Positions 50,336 through 58,437 of a stretch of DNA of 64,000 bases are shown here, one piece after another; positions within the stretch are counted from its first letter, which is position 1, and each line of letters starts with the position of its first letter. A program made the translations under genes and the position numbers. A model generated the notes under the pieces. That model was not told where the DNA came from. It saw only the letters and a program-made list of their open reading frames with translations, and made no database searches. The stretch is from Variovorax saccharolyticus (GTDB lineage: Bacteria; Pseudomonadota; Gammaproteobacteria; Burkholderiales; Burkholderiaceae_C): NCBI RefSeq assembly GCF_030316765.1, contig NZ_JASZYT010000010.1, positions 1 through 64,000 on the forward strand, given 5' to 3'.

Positions 50336-51217
50336 TCAGTGGCCCGCGCCGGTTTCGTACCGGGCCTGTCGCTCTTCGAGGGCGTGCCAGCCGATGATGT
50401 CCTTGAAGGCCGCCATCGTCGTCTGCCCGCAGGGCAGACCGTCGAAGTCGCCCGAACGGCGGCGCGCCAGCTCCTCCAGGTTGCCGCGCACCGCGTGCAC
50501 GATGCTCAGGAGGCTGGCGATGGGGTAGGTGGCGAAGGCCGCGACGCTTTCGATCTGCGCTCGGGTCAGCGTCGTCATCCAGGTGCCCGCCATGAGCTGC
50601 AGCGACAGGCGGCGACCGCAGGCCTCGCGCAACTGCACCAGCTGCTCGTAGCGATCGAAGGTGCGCGAGATGGGCTGGATCAGGTCGGCGCCGGCCTCGG
50701 CATAGCGGACCGCGCGCTCGAGGGCCTCGCCCGCATCCATCGCGTCGGTGCGGGCGACGATGAGCAGGTCCGGGTCCTGGCGCGCATCGACCGCGGCCTT
50801 GATGCGCGTGACCGCCGCCTCCATGGACACCACGATCGACTGCGTGGCCGCGGCCGGGCAGCGCTTGGGGCTGACCTGGTCTTCCAGCGACAGCGCGGCG
50901 ACGCCGGCCTTCTCGAATTCGCGCACGGTGCGGCCCACGTTCAGCACGTTGCCGTAGCCGGTGTCGGCATCGGCGAAGACGGGCTTGCGCACCACGTTGA
51001 CCATCCGGTCGACGGTCGCCACGTTCTCGCTCAACGTGTAGAGCTCCATGTCGGGCTGGCCGAGCAGCGAGGCGGAAATGCCGAAGCCCGTGCTGAAGAT
51101 GCCGTCGAAGTCGGACTGGTCGACCAGCAGGGCCGACAAGGCGTCCTGTGCGCCGCCGAACCAGAAGGTGGGCCCATGGGTGATGCGCTGGCGCAGCGCC
51201 TGGCGATTTGAAGTCAT
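50336..51217 (-). CDS. Isocitrate lyase/PEP mutase superfamily lyase
   Basis: A 293-residue TIM-barrel enzyme. Family marks are GGAQDALSALLVDQSDFDGIFSTG, PVFADADTGYGN (Mg binding), GVAALSLEDQVSPKRC (catalytic loop with the Cys) and LLIVARTDA. Members cleave 2-alkylmalates or methylisocitrate to pyruvate or glyoxylate plus an acid. The SLEDQVSPKRC loop is the lyase form. With an adjacent aconitase-type dehydratase, likely substrates are 2-methylisocitrate-like or 2,3-dimethylmalate-like acids. It overlaps the small subunit gene by 4 bases. Confidence 0.88.
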   Translation of the reverse strand: MTSNRQALRQRITHGPTFWFGGAQDALSALLVDQSDFDGIFSTGFGISASLLGQPDMELYTLSENVATVDRMVNVVRKPVFADADTGYGNVLNVGRTVREFEKAGVAALSLEDQVSPKRCPAAATQSIVVSMEAAVTRIKAAVDARQDPDLLIVARTDAMDAGEALERAVRYAEAGADLIQPISRTFDRYEQLVQLREACGRRLSLQLMAGTWMTTLTRAQIESVAAFATYPIASLLSIVHAVRGNLEELARRRSGDFDGLPCGQTTMAAFKDIIGWHALEERQARYETGAGH

Positions 51218-51738
51218 GTCGTTTCTTTCGATCCCGCGATGCGGGCTTTCAGGTAGGGGATCAGCCCGCCCGCATCGAGCATGCCGCGCTCGGATGCGGA
51301 GAAAGGCTGCAGCGGCAAGCTCTTGCCGGTGCGCTGATTGCGCACTTCGTTGCTGTCCCAGTTCACTTCGAGCGCGTCGCCTCGCATGACCCCGGCGCGG
51401 ATGCCGGGGCAAGTGACTAGCGGGAAGCCCATGCTGGTCTCGCCGCGGAAGAAGCCCGGCGAGAACGACTCCGCGATCACGCAGGAGATCCCCAGGTGCC
51501 GCATCGCGCGCATGGCGGGATAGTGCGGGTGACCGTAGCCGAAGTTGTGGCCGCCGATCAGGACGTCGCCCTGGCGCACGCTGCCGGCGAAGTCGGGCAC
51601 GTAATCGGCCATCGCCAGGGCGGCGAGTTCCTTCACGTCGGTGATCTTGATGTTGCGCACGCCGACGATGAGGTCGATGTCGTAGTCGTCCTCCTCGAAG
51701 ACCCAGGCCGCGCGGCCACGCAGGTTGACCAGGCTCAT
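51214..51738 (-). CDS. Aconitase-family dehydratase small subunit (LeuD-like)
   Basis: A 174-residue swivel domain. It has the phosphate/substrate loop DVLIGGHNFGYGHPHYPAMRAM, IAESFSPGFFRGETSMGFPLVTC and the helical end. It is the partner of the large subunit at 51735, with 4-base overlap, and the start at 51738 fits the family N-terminus. LeuD paralogues with this short form occur in several hydro-lyases besides leucine biosynthesis. Confidence 0.88.
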   Translation of the reverse strand: MSLVNLRGRAAWVFEEDDYDIDLIVGVRNIKITDVKELAALAMADYVPDFAGSVRQGDVLIGGHNFGYGHPHYPAMRAMRHLGISCVIAESFSPGFFRGETSMGFPLVTCPGIRAGVMRGDALEVNWDSNEVRNQRTGKSLPLQPFSASERGMLDAGGLIPYLKARIAGSKETT

Positions 51739-53024
51739 GCCGCGGCTCCCACGGCAGCGGCGGCTTCGGCCAGGTAGGGGCGTGGATCGGCGATGCGACC
51801 CTCCAGCGCGGACGCCGCCACCACCGCCGCATTGCAGATGTAGATTTCCGAATCGACGCTGCCCATGCGGCCCGGTGTGTTCAGCGTGCCGGTGGAGACG
51901 GCGCGCTGGCCATCGCTCATGGTCGCGATGCGGCCGAAGCAGTAGTCGCAGCTGGGCGAGCTGATGAAGGCGCCGGCTTCCACCAGGCATTCGATCAGGC
52001 CTTCGCGTGCCGCTGCCGCCATGATGGCCTTGGAGGTCGGCACCACATGCAGCTGGAAGCCGGGCTGGATGCGGCGCCCGCGCAGGACATCGGCGGCCAC
52101 GCGCAGGTCTTCCAGCCGGCCGCTCGCGCACGAACCCAGGTAGCCCGTGTGGACCTCCACGCCGAGGTAGTCCTTGAGGTCGCGCGTGTTCGCCGGGCTG
52201 GGCGGCACCACCACGATGGGTTCGAGCAAGGACACGTCGATGGTCACGACGCGCTCGTAGACGGCGTCGGCATCGGGATGCACCGGTGCCAGGTCCACCT
52301 TCGAGCGGCCCGCCACATAGGCCATGGTCTTCGCGTCGGGCGCGATGAGCATGGTGGTGGCGCCGAGGAACATCGCCTGGCCGCAGAGGGTCTGCCGGCC
52401 CTCGATGCTCATCTGGTCGATGACCGGGCCGCAGAGTTCGACCGCCTTGAAGCGGCAGGAAGCCGGCCCCATCACGCGCACCATGTGATGGAACACATCG
52501 CGCGCCATCACGCCGGGCTGAAGCGAGCCGATCAGTTCCACCTTCACGGTGGCGGGGACGGTCAGGGTGAGGTTCTCGGTCACGAAGGACTCGATCACGC
52601 CCTTGCGGGCCCCGAACGCGAAGCTGCCGAAGGCGCCCAACTGGCTGACGTGGCCGTCGAAGTGGACGACGAAGGCCCCGGGCGTGGCATAGCCCAGTTC
52701 GGCCGCCACCTGGTGGCCGATGCCTTCGCGCTCGTAGACGGGCACGCCCTGCGCCTTGCCCCAGGCGCGGGTGACCTTGTGCAGCTCTTCTTCCTTCGGC
52801 GCCGTGGCCGGAACCATGTGGTCGATGAAGAGGACGAAGCGCTCCGGACTGGACACCTTGTCGATGCCGAAGTCCTCCCTCGTCTCCTTGAAGAACACGT
52901 CGGTGTAGCCGGGGAAGTCATAGGCGATCACGAAGTCGGGGCGCGCCGTGATCTCGTCGCCCGGCTTCACGCTCTCCTTGCCGGAGGCGCGCGCCAGGAT
53001 CTTTTCGGTCATCGTTTGGGACAT
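51735..53024 (-). CDS. Aconitase-family dehydratase large subunit (LeuC-like)
   Basis: A 429-residue [4Fe-4S] hydro-lyase. Cluster cysteines are in LGSCASGR and SSPSCDYCFGR. Other segments are VLFIDHMVPATAPK, YEREGIGHQVAAELG, VVHFDGHVSQLGAFGSFAFG and GRMGSVDSEIYICNAAVVAAS. The protein lacks the long C-terminal part of a leucine-biosynthesis LeuC and is similar in size to LeuC2-type enzymes. It adds or removes water from a malate-type acid. It is divergent from the IclR gene at 53134. Confidence 0.9.
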   Translation of the reverse strand: MSQTMTEKILARASGKESVKPGDEITARPDFVIAYDFPGYTDVFFKETREDFGIDKVSSPERFVLFIDHMVPATAPKEEELHKVTRAWGKAQGVPVYEREGIGHQVAAELGYATPGAFVVHFDGHVSQLGAFGSFAFGARKGVIESFVTENLTLTVPATVKVELIGSLQPGVMARDVFHHMVRVMGPASCRFKAVELCGPVIDQMSIEGRQTLCGQAMFLGATTMLIAPDAKTMAYVAGRSKVDLAPVHPDADAVYERVVTIDVSLLEPIVVVPPSPANTRDLKDYLGVEVHTGYLGSCASGRLEDLRVAADVLRGRRIQPGFQLHVVPTSKAIMAAAAREGLIECLVEAGAFISSPSCDYCFGRIATMSDGQRAVSTGTLNTPGRMGSVDSEIYICNAAVVAASALEGRIADPRPYLAEAAAAVGAAA

Positions 53025-53040
53025 GGGTATTTCTGTTCAA

Positions 53041-53055
53041 TTTCCACGATGTGGC
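53041..53055. promoter_or_regulatory. Candidate IclR operator, site 1 (TTTCCACGATGTGGC)
   Basis: This 15-base sequence recurs on the opposite strand at 53129-53143 with a single difference at the eighth base (TTTCCACCATGTGGC). Its CCAC-N3-GTGG core is a small inverted repeat, a form expected of a dimeric IclR regulator. It lies just upstream of the LeuC-like start. Confidence 0.45.
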
Positions 53056-53128
53056 TATTGATTACTCTCGATGCCTGCGAATATATTGACGACAACTTGA
53101 AACTCGTTCGGGTACAACCCGGATTACT

Positions 53129-53143
53129 GCCACATGGTGGAAA
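53129..53143. promoter_or_regulatory. Candidate IclR operator, site 2, overlapping the iclR-like start
   Basis: Inverted copy of the site at 53041-53055 (14 of 15 bases). It covers the ATG at 53134, so binding would directly block the regulator's own expression. Centre-to-centre distance is 88 bp. Confidence 0.45.
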
Positions 53144-54015
53144 CTAAAATCAAACCATCCCGCAAGCGCTCGACCGGCCCGGACGAAGCGTCCGCGACGC
53201 CCTCGGACCCGGAGCAGCACGCGAGAAGCGGCACCCAGAGCATCGAGCGGGTGGTCGGCATGCTGCGCGTGATCGCATCGCGCGGACGCCGGGGCATGCG
53301 CATCGCAGACGTCGTCAGCGTGAGCGGGCTGCCGATGTCGACCTGCTTTCGCATGCTGCAGCGGCTGGAGCTGGAAGGGCTGGTGTATCGCGATGCGCTG
53401 ACGCGCAAGTACCACCTGGGTCCGCTGCTCTATGAGCTCGGCTTGCTGGCCGAGCCGCGCTATCGATTGAGCGAGGTCTGCGACGAAGCGCTGCAGGTGA
53501 TCGCCGACCAGACGCAGGACACGGTGTACCTCAGCGAGCGGCGCGGCGCCGAGTCGATCTGCACCAGCCGTGCGCTGGGCGACTACCCCATCAAGGCGCT
53601 GACGCTCGATGTCGGCATCCGCCGGCCGATGGGCGTGGGCGCGGGCGGGCTGGCCATACTCAGTGCGCTGCCCGAAGCCGAGGCAGACCAGATCGTCGAA
53701 GCCGCGGGCCCGCAGTATGCGAAGTTCGGCCCCTTCGATCCCGACTTCCTGCGCGCAGCCGTGGCCGAAAGCCGGACCCGGGGCTATTCGTTCCTGGACA
53801 GCGCCGCGACGCCGGGCACCGCCGCGGTGGGCGTTGCCTTCCCGCCGAACAACCCCATCGCCGCCATCAGCGTGGCCGCCATATCGAACCGCCTGGGACC
53901 CGCGCGTCGGGTCGAGGTGGCGAAGATCATCCAGAAACAGGTGCGCACGATCTGCACCTTGCTGCAATCCCATGCGCCCGGTCCGGCAGCGGGGCCGCGG
54001 AAGAAATCGAACTGA
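53134..54015 (+). CDS. IclR-family transcriptional regulator
   Basis: A 293-residue regulator. A polar N-terminal tail of about 33 residues precedes the winged HTH (SIERVVGMLRVIASRGRRGM, then IADVVSVSGLPMSTCFRMLQRL) and the IclR effector domain (ADQTQDTVYLSERRGAESIC, VGAGGLAILSALP, GVAFPPNNPIAAISVAA). It is divergent from the LeuC-like dehydratase with a 109-base gap, so probably controls the dehydratase-lyase-Bug operon. The start codon lies within a candidate operator. Confidence 0.93.
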   Translation: MVETKIKPSRKRSTGPDEASATPSDPEQHARSGTQSIERVVGMLRVIASRGRRGMRIADVVSVSGLPMSTCFRMLQRLELEGLVYRDALTRKYHLGPLLYELGLLAEPRYRLSEVCDEALQVIADQTQDTVYLSERRGAESICTSRALGDYPIKALTLDVGIRRPMGVGAGGLAILSALPEAEADQIVEAAGPQYAKFGPFDPDFLRAAVAESRTRGYSFLDSAATPGTAAVGVAFPPNNPIAAISVAAISNRLGPARRVEVAKIIQKQVRTICTLLQSHAPGPAAGPRKKSN

Positions 54016-54045
54016 GCCCCGCGCCGATGTCGCGCGGCGGCTGGA

Positions 54046-54603
54046 CTACGGCGCCTCCGAGCGGCTGCCCGTCGTCTCCCGCCGGCGTCCGGTGACCATC
54101 GTCGCCGGCAAGTTCTCGCGCCACCGCCAGCTCATCACGCCGACGCCGAGAAGATGCAGGGCGACAGCGGCCAGCAAAGCATCGGCGAGCCATGCATGCA
54201 CCTCCTGCAGACGCTCGTCGCCCCAGAAGGCGTCGAGTCGGCTCATCCATCCGGTGACGCCGAGGAGGATCACCAGCGACCAGAGAAGCCAGACCATCCA
54301 CAGCCCGAGAGGATCGTGGCCGATGCAGCGCGGCGCACGGGCGCGCACATAGGCGAGCGTCGCCGCCGCGGACGGCTTGAGTGCGGCCAGTCCGCCATGG
54401 CCTCTGGCAAGCAAGGCCCAGAGCAGGCGCGTGACGACCAGGCCGGCGGCCGCGTAGCCTGCGATGCGATGCACCCGGCCGCCGTCGTCCTGAACCGAGC
54501 AGAAGACGACCAATGCGGCCAGCATCCAGTGATGAAGACGGACGGCGAGATCCCAGACGAGCGTACGGCTTCGCGTCGGATCCGCACGGCCCGGTTGCGG
54601 CAT
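54046..54603 (-). CDS. Cytochrome b561-family membrane protein
   Basis: A 185-residue diheme-type b cytochrome. Four helices carry the conserved His: VRLHHWMLAALVVFC, VHRIAGYAAAGLVVTRLLWA, LWMVWLLWSLVILLGVTGW and VHAWLADALLAAVALHLLG. The N-terminal DLAVRLHHW is typical. It would pass electrons between quinol and a periplasmic partner. It follows the PepSY gene by 3 bases; this pairing is common. Confidence 0.9.
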   Translation of the reverse strand: MPQPGRADPTRSRTLVWDLAVRLHHWMLAALVVFCSVQDDGGRVHRIAGYAAAGLVVTRLLWALLARGHGGLAALKPSAAATLAYVRARAPRCIGHDPLGLWMVWLLWSLVILLGVTGWMSRLDAFWGDERLQEVHAWLADALLAAVALHLLGVGVMSWRWRENLPATMVTGRRRETTGSRSEAP

Positions 54604-54606
54604 GGA

Positions 54607-54882
54607 CTACTTTTCGATCTCGCTCTTCACCGGCTCGAGTGTCTTGGCGTCATAGTAGATCTCGACCTTCTTGCCGGCCTTGTTCCTGCCGTAGATCTCG
54701 TAGCAGTTGCCGTCGACCTTGAACTTGGAGATCGAGTAGCCCTGGGCCTCGATCTTGGCCTTCGCATCCGCTTGCGGCATCCATTCGGCTTTCGGATAGG
54801 CCTTGCAGTCCGCCTTGGCGAATGCAGGCACGGATGCAAGGCTGGCCACGCTGAGAGCGACAACGACGATCAACTGTTTCAT
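54607..54882 (-). CDS. PepSY-domain small exported protein
   Basis: A 91-residue periplasmic protein with signal VVVALSVASLASVPAFA. The single PepSY domain covers AEWMPQADAKAKIEAQGYSISKFKVDGNCYEIY, with a final KKVEIYYDAKTLEPVKSEIEK strand. The ATG has AGGAG about 6 bases upstream. PepSY/cytochrome b561 pairs may act as reductase systems; the role is not known. Confidence 0.92.
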   Translation of the reverse strand: MKQLIVVVALSVASLASVPAFAKADCKAYPKAEWMPQADAKAKIEAQGYSISKFKVDGNCYEIYGRNKAGKKVEIYYDAKTLEPVKSEIEK

Positions 54883-55021
54883 CGAATTTCTCCTGGCTCG
54901 GTGTACGGGCTGAAAAGCTTAGCACTGCATCCCCGTGCGCGACGAGGCCATTCGGCGCGCACGCGCAACAGCGATGGCCATAATTCGTGGCTCTCACGCT
55001 CGACCAATGAAGGCAGGACCC

Positions 55022-55495
55022 ATGAAAAGACGCACGCTTCTCGGCATGCTCGCCAGCTTGCCGCTGGTGCAGTCGCTGCCTGCGCACGCGGCCACGCAGG
55101 TGCAGGTCTACAAGAACCCCAGCTGCGGATGCTGCGGTGCCTGGGTCGACCACCTGAAGGCTGCCGGCTTCGCCGTTCGGGTGACGGAGACGGACGACGC
55201 CGGCAGTGTCCGAAAGCGCCTCGGCATGCCGGAGCGCCTGGCCAGCTGCCACACGGCCGTCGTGGAAGGGTACGCCCTGGAGGGCCACGTTCCGGCGGCC
55301 GACGTCAAGCGCCTGCTGGCGTTGAAGCCGCCAGCCGTCGGACTGGCCGTGCCCGGAATGCCGGTGGGCTCGCCGGGCATGGAGTACGGCGATCGCAAGG
55401 ATCCCTACGAAGTGATCCTGGTCGACCGCAAGGGCCGCGACACGGTCTTCGCGCGCTATCCCCAGCCTCCTGCAGGAGACCGCAAGCGCTTGTAG
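55022..55495 (+). CDS. DUF411-family metal-binding exported protein
   Basis: A 157-residue protein of the DUF411 (CopG-type) family. After an N-terminal signal (MKRRTLLGMLASLPLVQS, ending AHA) come VQVYKNPSCGCCGAWVDHL with a CGCC motif, MPERLASCHTAVVEGYALEGHVPA and VPGMPVGSPGME, all family marks. CopG-type proteins are linked with copper handling. It starts divergently from the PepSY gene, with 139 bases between. The SD-like AAGGCAGG lies upstream. Confidence 0.92.
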   Translation: MKRRTLLGMLASLPLVQSLPAHAATQVQVYKNPSCGCCGAWVDHLKAAGFAVRVTETDDAGSVRKRLGMPERLASCHTAVVEGYALEGHVPAADVKRLLALKPPAVGLAVPGMPVGSPGMEYGDRKDPYEVILVDRKGRDTVFARYPQPPAGDRKRL

Positions 55496-55520
55496 GGCCC
55501 TGCAGGTGGCCTGCAGAGAG

Positions 55521-56501
55521 CTACTTCTGCGAGAGACCAAGAACCTCGAGAATTTCCTTCTCCCGCTTCATCGACTCGACAGCAAAGGCTTGATAGTCCT
55601 TCGGAGCCTTGTAATCGGCCTCCATATCGAAGCGTGCGAGAACGTCCTTGAATTCCTTGGTCCCCATGGCTTGCTTGAAGGCATCATGAAGCCTGGCAGC
55701 AATGACAGGGTCCATCCCCCTCGGACCAACCAAACCCCACGGAGAGGTCTGGACGATATCGAGGCCGCTTTCCTTCAACGTCGGTACGTTCGGATAACGA
55801 CTCATCCTTTTGCTCCCCCACACCGCTATCAACCTCAGCTTGCCGGCGTCCACGTAGGGCACAAAGGCCGATGTCTCAGCAGCAGAATCAACCTGTCCGG
55901 CGACGATGGCCTGGAGCGATTCGGCGGAACCCTTGTACGGAATGTGATTGAGCTTGATGCCGTAGTGCCTGGACACCTGCTCCATGGTCAGGTGGTTTGT
56001 CGTCGCGATTCCCGGCGTGCTGTAAGTCAGCTTTCCCGGGTTGGCCTTTGCATACGCAACGAAGTCGTTCAGGCTCTTGATTTCAGAGTCCGCGGGCACG
56101 ACGATTCCGAACGCATAGCCCGTCAGCCCGATGACGTATGTGAGGTCCTTCGACGGGTCCCATTTGATTGCGTGCGTATAAGGCAAGCGATACACGCCGG
56201 CAGGGGCGATGGCGAGCGTGTAGCCGTCTGGCACCGCTGCCTGTAGTGTCTGCGTGGGAATCACCCCACCGGCGCCCGGCTTGTTCTCAATGACGACGGG
56301 CTGCTTCAGAATCGCTCCTGCCTTTTCAGCCAAGACACGCATCGGCGCATCGGTCGAGCCGCCCGGCGCGAATCCGATCATCACGCGGATCGGTCGCGAG
56401 GGATACGCCTCGGGCTTTTCCTGGGCCAAGGACGGGCTCGAGAAGCCAATGACAGCCATGGCGATTGCTGCAAGAGCCGTGCTACTTGATCTGTACTTCA
56501 A
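55521..56501 (-). CDS. Bug-family substrate-binding protein (TTG start likely)
   Basis: A 326-residue receptor of the Bug type: IRVMIGFAPGGSTDAPMRVLAEK, VVIENKPGAGGVIPTQTLQ, LNHIPYKGSAESLQAIVAGQ and the late SRYPNVPTLKESGLDI. I chose the TTG at 56501 because GGAGA lies 6 bases upstream and the protein then begins with a standard signal (KYRSSSTALAAIAMAVIG, ending LAQ); the ATG at 56558 would add 19 polar residues and lacks a ribosome-binding site. It follows the acyl-CoA synthetase by 63 bases, so probably imports the acid which that enzyme activates. Confidence 0.9.
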   Translation of the reverse strand: MKYRSSSTALAAIAMAVIGFSSPSLAQEKPEAYPSRPIRVMIGFAPGGSTDAPMRVLAEKAGAILKQPVVIENKPGAGGVIPTQTLQAAVPDGYTLAIAPAGVYRLPYTHAIKWDPSKDLTYVIGLTGYAFGIVVPADSEIKSLNDFVAYAKANPGKLTYSTPGIATTNHLTMEQVSRHYGIKLNHIPYKGSAESLQAIVAGQVDSAAETSAFVPYVDAGKLRLIAVWGSKRMSRYPNVPTLKESGLDIVQTSPWGLVGPRGMDPVIAARLHDAFKQAMGTKEFKDVLARFDMEADYKAPKDYQAFAVESMKREKEILEVLGLSQK

Positions 56502-56564
56502 TTCTTGTCTCCGTGAGTGGGATGGGTCGGTGGGTCGGGTAGATAGAGGCACGTCCATGGGCCG

Positions 56565-58100
56565 TCAGCTGCCGGCAGGCGATCTCGCAAGCTCACGAAG
56601 CACATGCTTGAGCACCTTCCCATTCGGAGCCGAAGGCAAGGTCCTCAGCAACCGGATTTCGCTGGGTTGCTTGTAAGGCGAGAGATGCTCTCGCAGATAG
56701 GAGCGCAAGTCGTTCAAGTCGAACTCGACGCCCTCCTTGGTCTCGATGAATGCGACGACCTCCTCGTTATCCTCGACTTCGCGACCGACCACCGCGGACT
56801 GGACAACTGCGGTGTAAGCATTGAGTACCTGCTCGACCTCGAGCGGGTAAACGTTAAAGCCTGAGCGAATGATGAGCTCCTTCGTACGCCCCGAGATGAA
56901 CAGCGCGCCGTCGGGCCCGATGCGCGCCATGTCCCCGGTGTTGAACCATCCTTCGTCGTTGAGAACAGTGGCGGTGAGAGCAGGGTTCTTGTAATAGCCC
57001 TTCATGACACCGGGCCCACTCGTCCAGAGCTCGCCCACTTCTCCATCCCGTACCTCGCGACCTTCAGAATCAACGATGCGAACGTTCACGTTCGGAATCG
57101 GCGGTCCAACGGAGCAATCAGTCCGGTTGCCGCCAAGCCCGGTTTGGGCGATGGTGGGAGCGGTCTCGGTCAGTCCATATCCGTTCTGGAGGGGAAGAGC
57201 GAACTCGCGCTCGACCTCGGCTTTGAGACTGGGAGTCAGAGGCGACCCCGCCACCGTGATCAGCCGAAGCCTTGGTGCCCTGATTGGCTCGCCTTTTCTC
57301 CGTGCCCATTCGAGCATGCGCGCATACAGCGCCGGAACGCCGGTAAAAATGGTCACCCCACTTTCGGTAATCGCTTTGAGCGCACCTTCTGCGGTAAAGC
57401 GTGGCTCGAGGAGCAAGGTGGCGCCTGCCGACATTGCCCCCAGGAACTGCGTGGACAGTCCCACAACATGAGCCATCGGCAGAACGCCATACATGACGTC
57501 CCCGGGGCGGATGCTTCTCATGTCACGGGCCGATGTGGCTACAAAAATCATATTGCGGTGGGTCAGCATGACCCCCTTTGGAGCGCCAGTCGTTCCCGAG
57601 GTGTAGACCATGGCGGCAACCTGCTGAGCGGGGTCCTCGTGGCAGGGCTCCGCCTCCACGTCCTCAGCCAATGGGCCGATGGCGATTGCGCCAAGCGTTG
57701 ATGGAAATGGAACAGCGCCGGCTTCGCTCGCATGAGCCTGCGCGTCCGGAGATACATGGCAGAGATAGAGCGCCCGGCGCGCCCCGGAGTGGCTGAGGAA
57801 CTGACCAACTTCTCTGGACGTGAGTCGTGCATTGACAACGATGGTCCAGGCGTCGATCTTGCTCAGGGCGAGCAACAGGACGCAGAGTGCGACGCAGTTC
57901 TCCCCCACCAGAAGCACGCGGTCACCGGGACGCACCTGTTCGTCCATCAGGCGCTGAGCCATCTGTTGTGCTTCATGCTCAAGCTGTCCGTAAGTCAAGG
58001 ACGTTTGGGCATCTTGTAGCGCGGGGGCATCCGGCTGCGTGGCTACCCAGGGACGCAACAGTTCATGTACCCGGCGCGCAACTTCTGGCTTTGGCTTCAT
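56565..58100 (-). CDS. Class I acyl-CoA synthetase (AMP-binding)
   Basis: A 511-residue ligase that joins a carboxylic acid to CoA with ATP. It has A3 MVYTSGTTGAPKGVMLTH, the A5 motif NGYGLTETAP, A7/A8 GWFNTGDMARIGPDG then ISGRTKELIIRSGFNVYPLEVE, and the C-terminal catalytic Lys in PNGKVLKHVLRE. The ATG at 58100 has AGAGGAAA 5 bases upstream. It is divergent from the SDR operon across a promoter with two perfect palindromes. The acid is unknown. Confidence 0.93.
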   Translation of the reverse strand: MKPKPEVARRVHELLRPWVATQPDAPALQDAQTSLTYGQLEHEAQQMAQRLMDEQVRPGDRVLLVGENCVALCVLLLALSKIDAWTIVVNARLTSREVGQFLSHSGARRALYLCHVSPDAQAHASEAGAVPFPSTLGAIAIGPLAEDVEAEPCHEDPAQQVAAMVYTSGTTGAPKGVMLTHRNMIFVATSARDMRSIRPGDVMYGVLPMAHVVGLSTQFLGAMSAGATLLLEPRFTAEGALKAITESGVTIFTGVPALYARMLEWARRKGEPIRAPRLRLITVAGSPLTPSLKAEVEREFALPLQNGYGLTETAPTIAQTGLGGNRTDCSVGPPIPNVNVRIVDSEGREVRDGEVGELWTSGPGVMKGYYKNPALTATVLNDEGWFNTGDMARIGPDGALFISGRTKELIIRSGFNVYPLEVEQVLNAYTAVVQSAVVGREVEDNEEVVAFIETKEGVEFDLNDLRSYLREHLSPYKQPSEIRLLRTLPSAPNGKVLKHVLRELARSPAGS

Positions 58101-58167
58101 CAAGTTTCCTCTGCGGTTTGTCTCGGCGCCGAGTGTATGAAGCAAGAGCCAGGAGTGGTGCATTTTC

Positions 58168-58186
58168 AGTTCTGCAATGCAGAACT
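58168..58186. promoter_or_regulatory. Palindromic operator 1, AGTTCTGCAATGCAGAACT
   Basis: Perfect inverted repeat of 9-base arms around a single A. It is 68 bases upstream of the acyl-CoA synthetase start. An identical palindrome with a central G occurs 106 bp away. The IclR gene at 61626, at the end of the opposite operon, is the natural candidate binder; this is inference. Confidence 0.7.
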
Positions 58187-58273
58187 AGGCTCAGCATTCG
58201 GTCCGCCTGCACTTTCCCAGTGAGGGATGCGGCTGCTTGCGGTACGGCGACCAAAGCCAAGGCCCCGTTTTTT

Positions 58274-58292
58274 AGTTCTGCAGTGCAGAACT
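58274..58292. promoter_or_regulatory. Palindromic operator 2, AGTTCTGCAGTGCAGAACT
   Basis: Second perfect 19-base palindrome, differing from the first only in the central base. It lies 145 bases upstream of the SDR start. The 106-bp centre distance is about ten helical turns, so the two sites face the same side of the DNA and could be bridged by a looping regulator. Confidence 0.7.
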
Positions 58293-58437
58293 TGATTTGG
58301 CTTCGAATTCCGTTTTTGAAGGGGTTGAGCCTCAGAATTCAACTCATCGCAGCTGCTTCCCGAGCCCCTCAAGCAAAAGCAGTTCTTCGCTATGGCTTTC
58401 CAGGCCGTTGCACTAATCCCGACAACTAGGAGATGAC

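Larger units (their letters stand above)
58101..58437. other. 337-base divergent spacer holding two palindromic operators
   Basis: This is the only gap over 300 bases in the window. It separates the acyl-CoA synthetase (minus) from the SDR operon (plus) and is AT-rich by local standards. It contains two 19-base perfect palindromes (58168-58186 and 58274-58292). No credible small coding region was seen. Confidence 0.8.
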
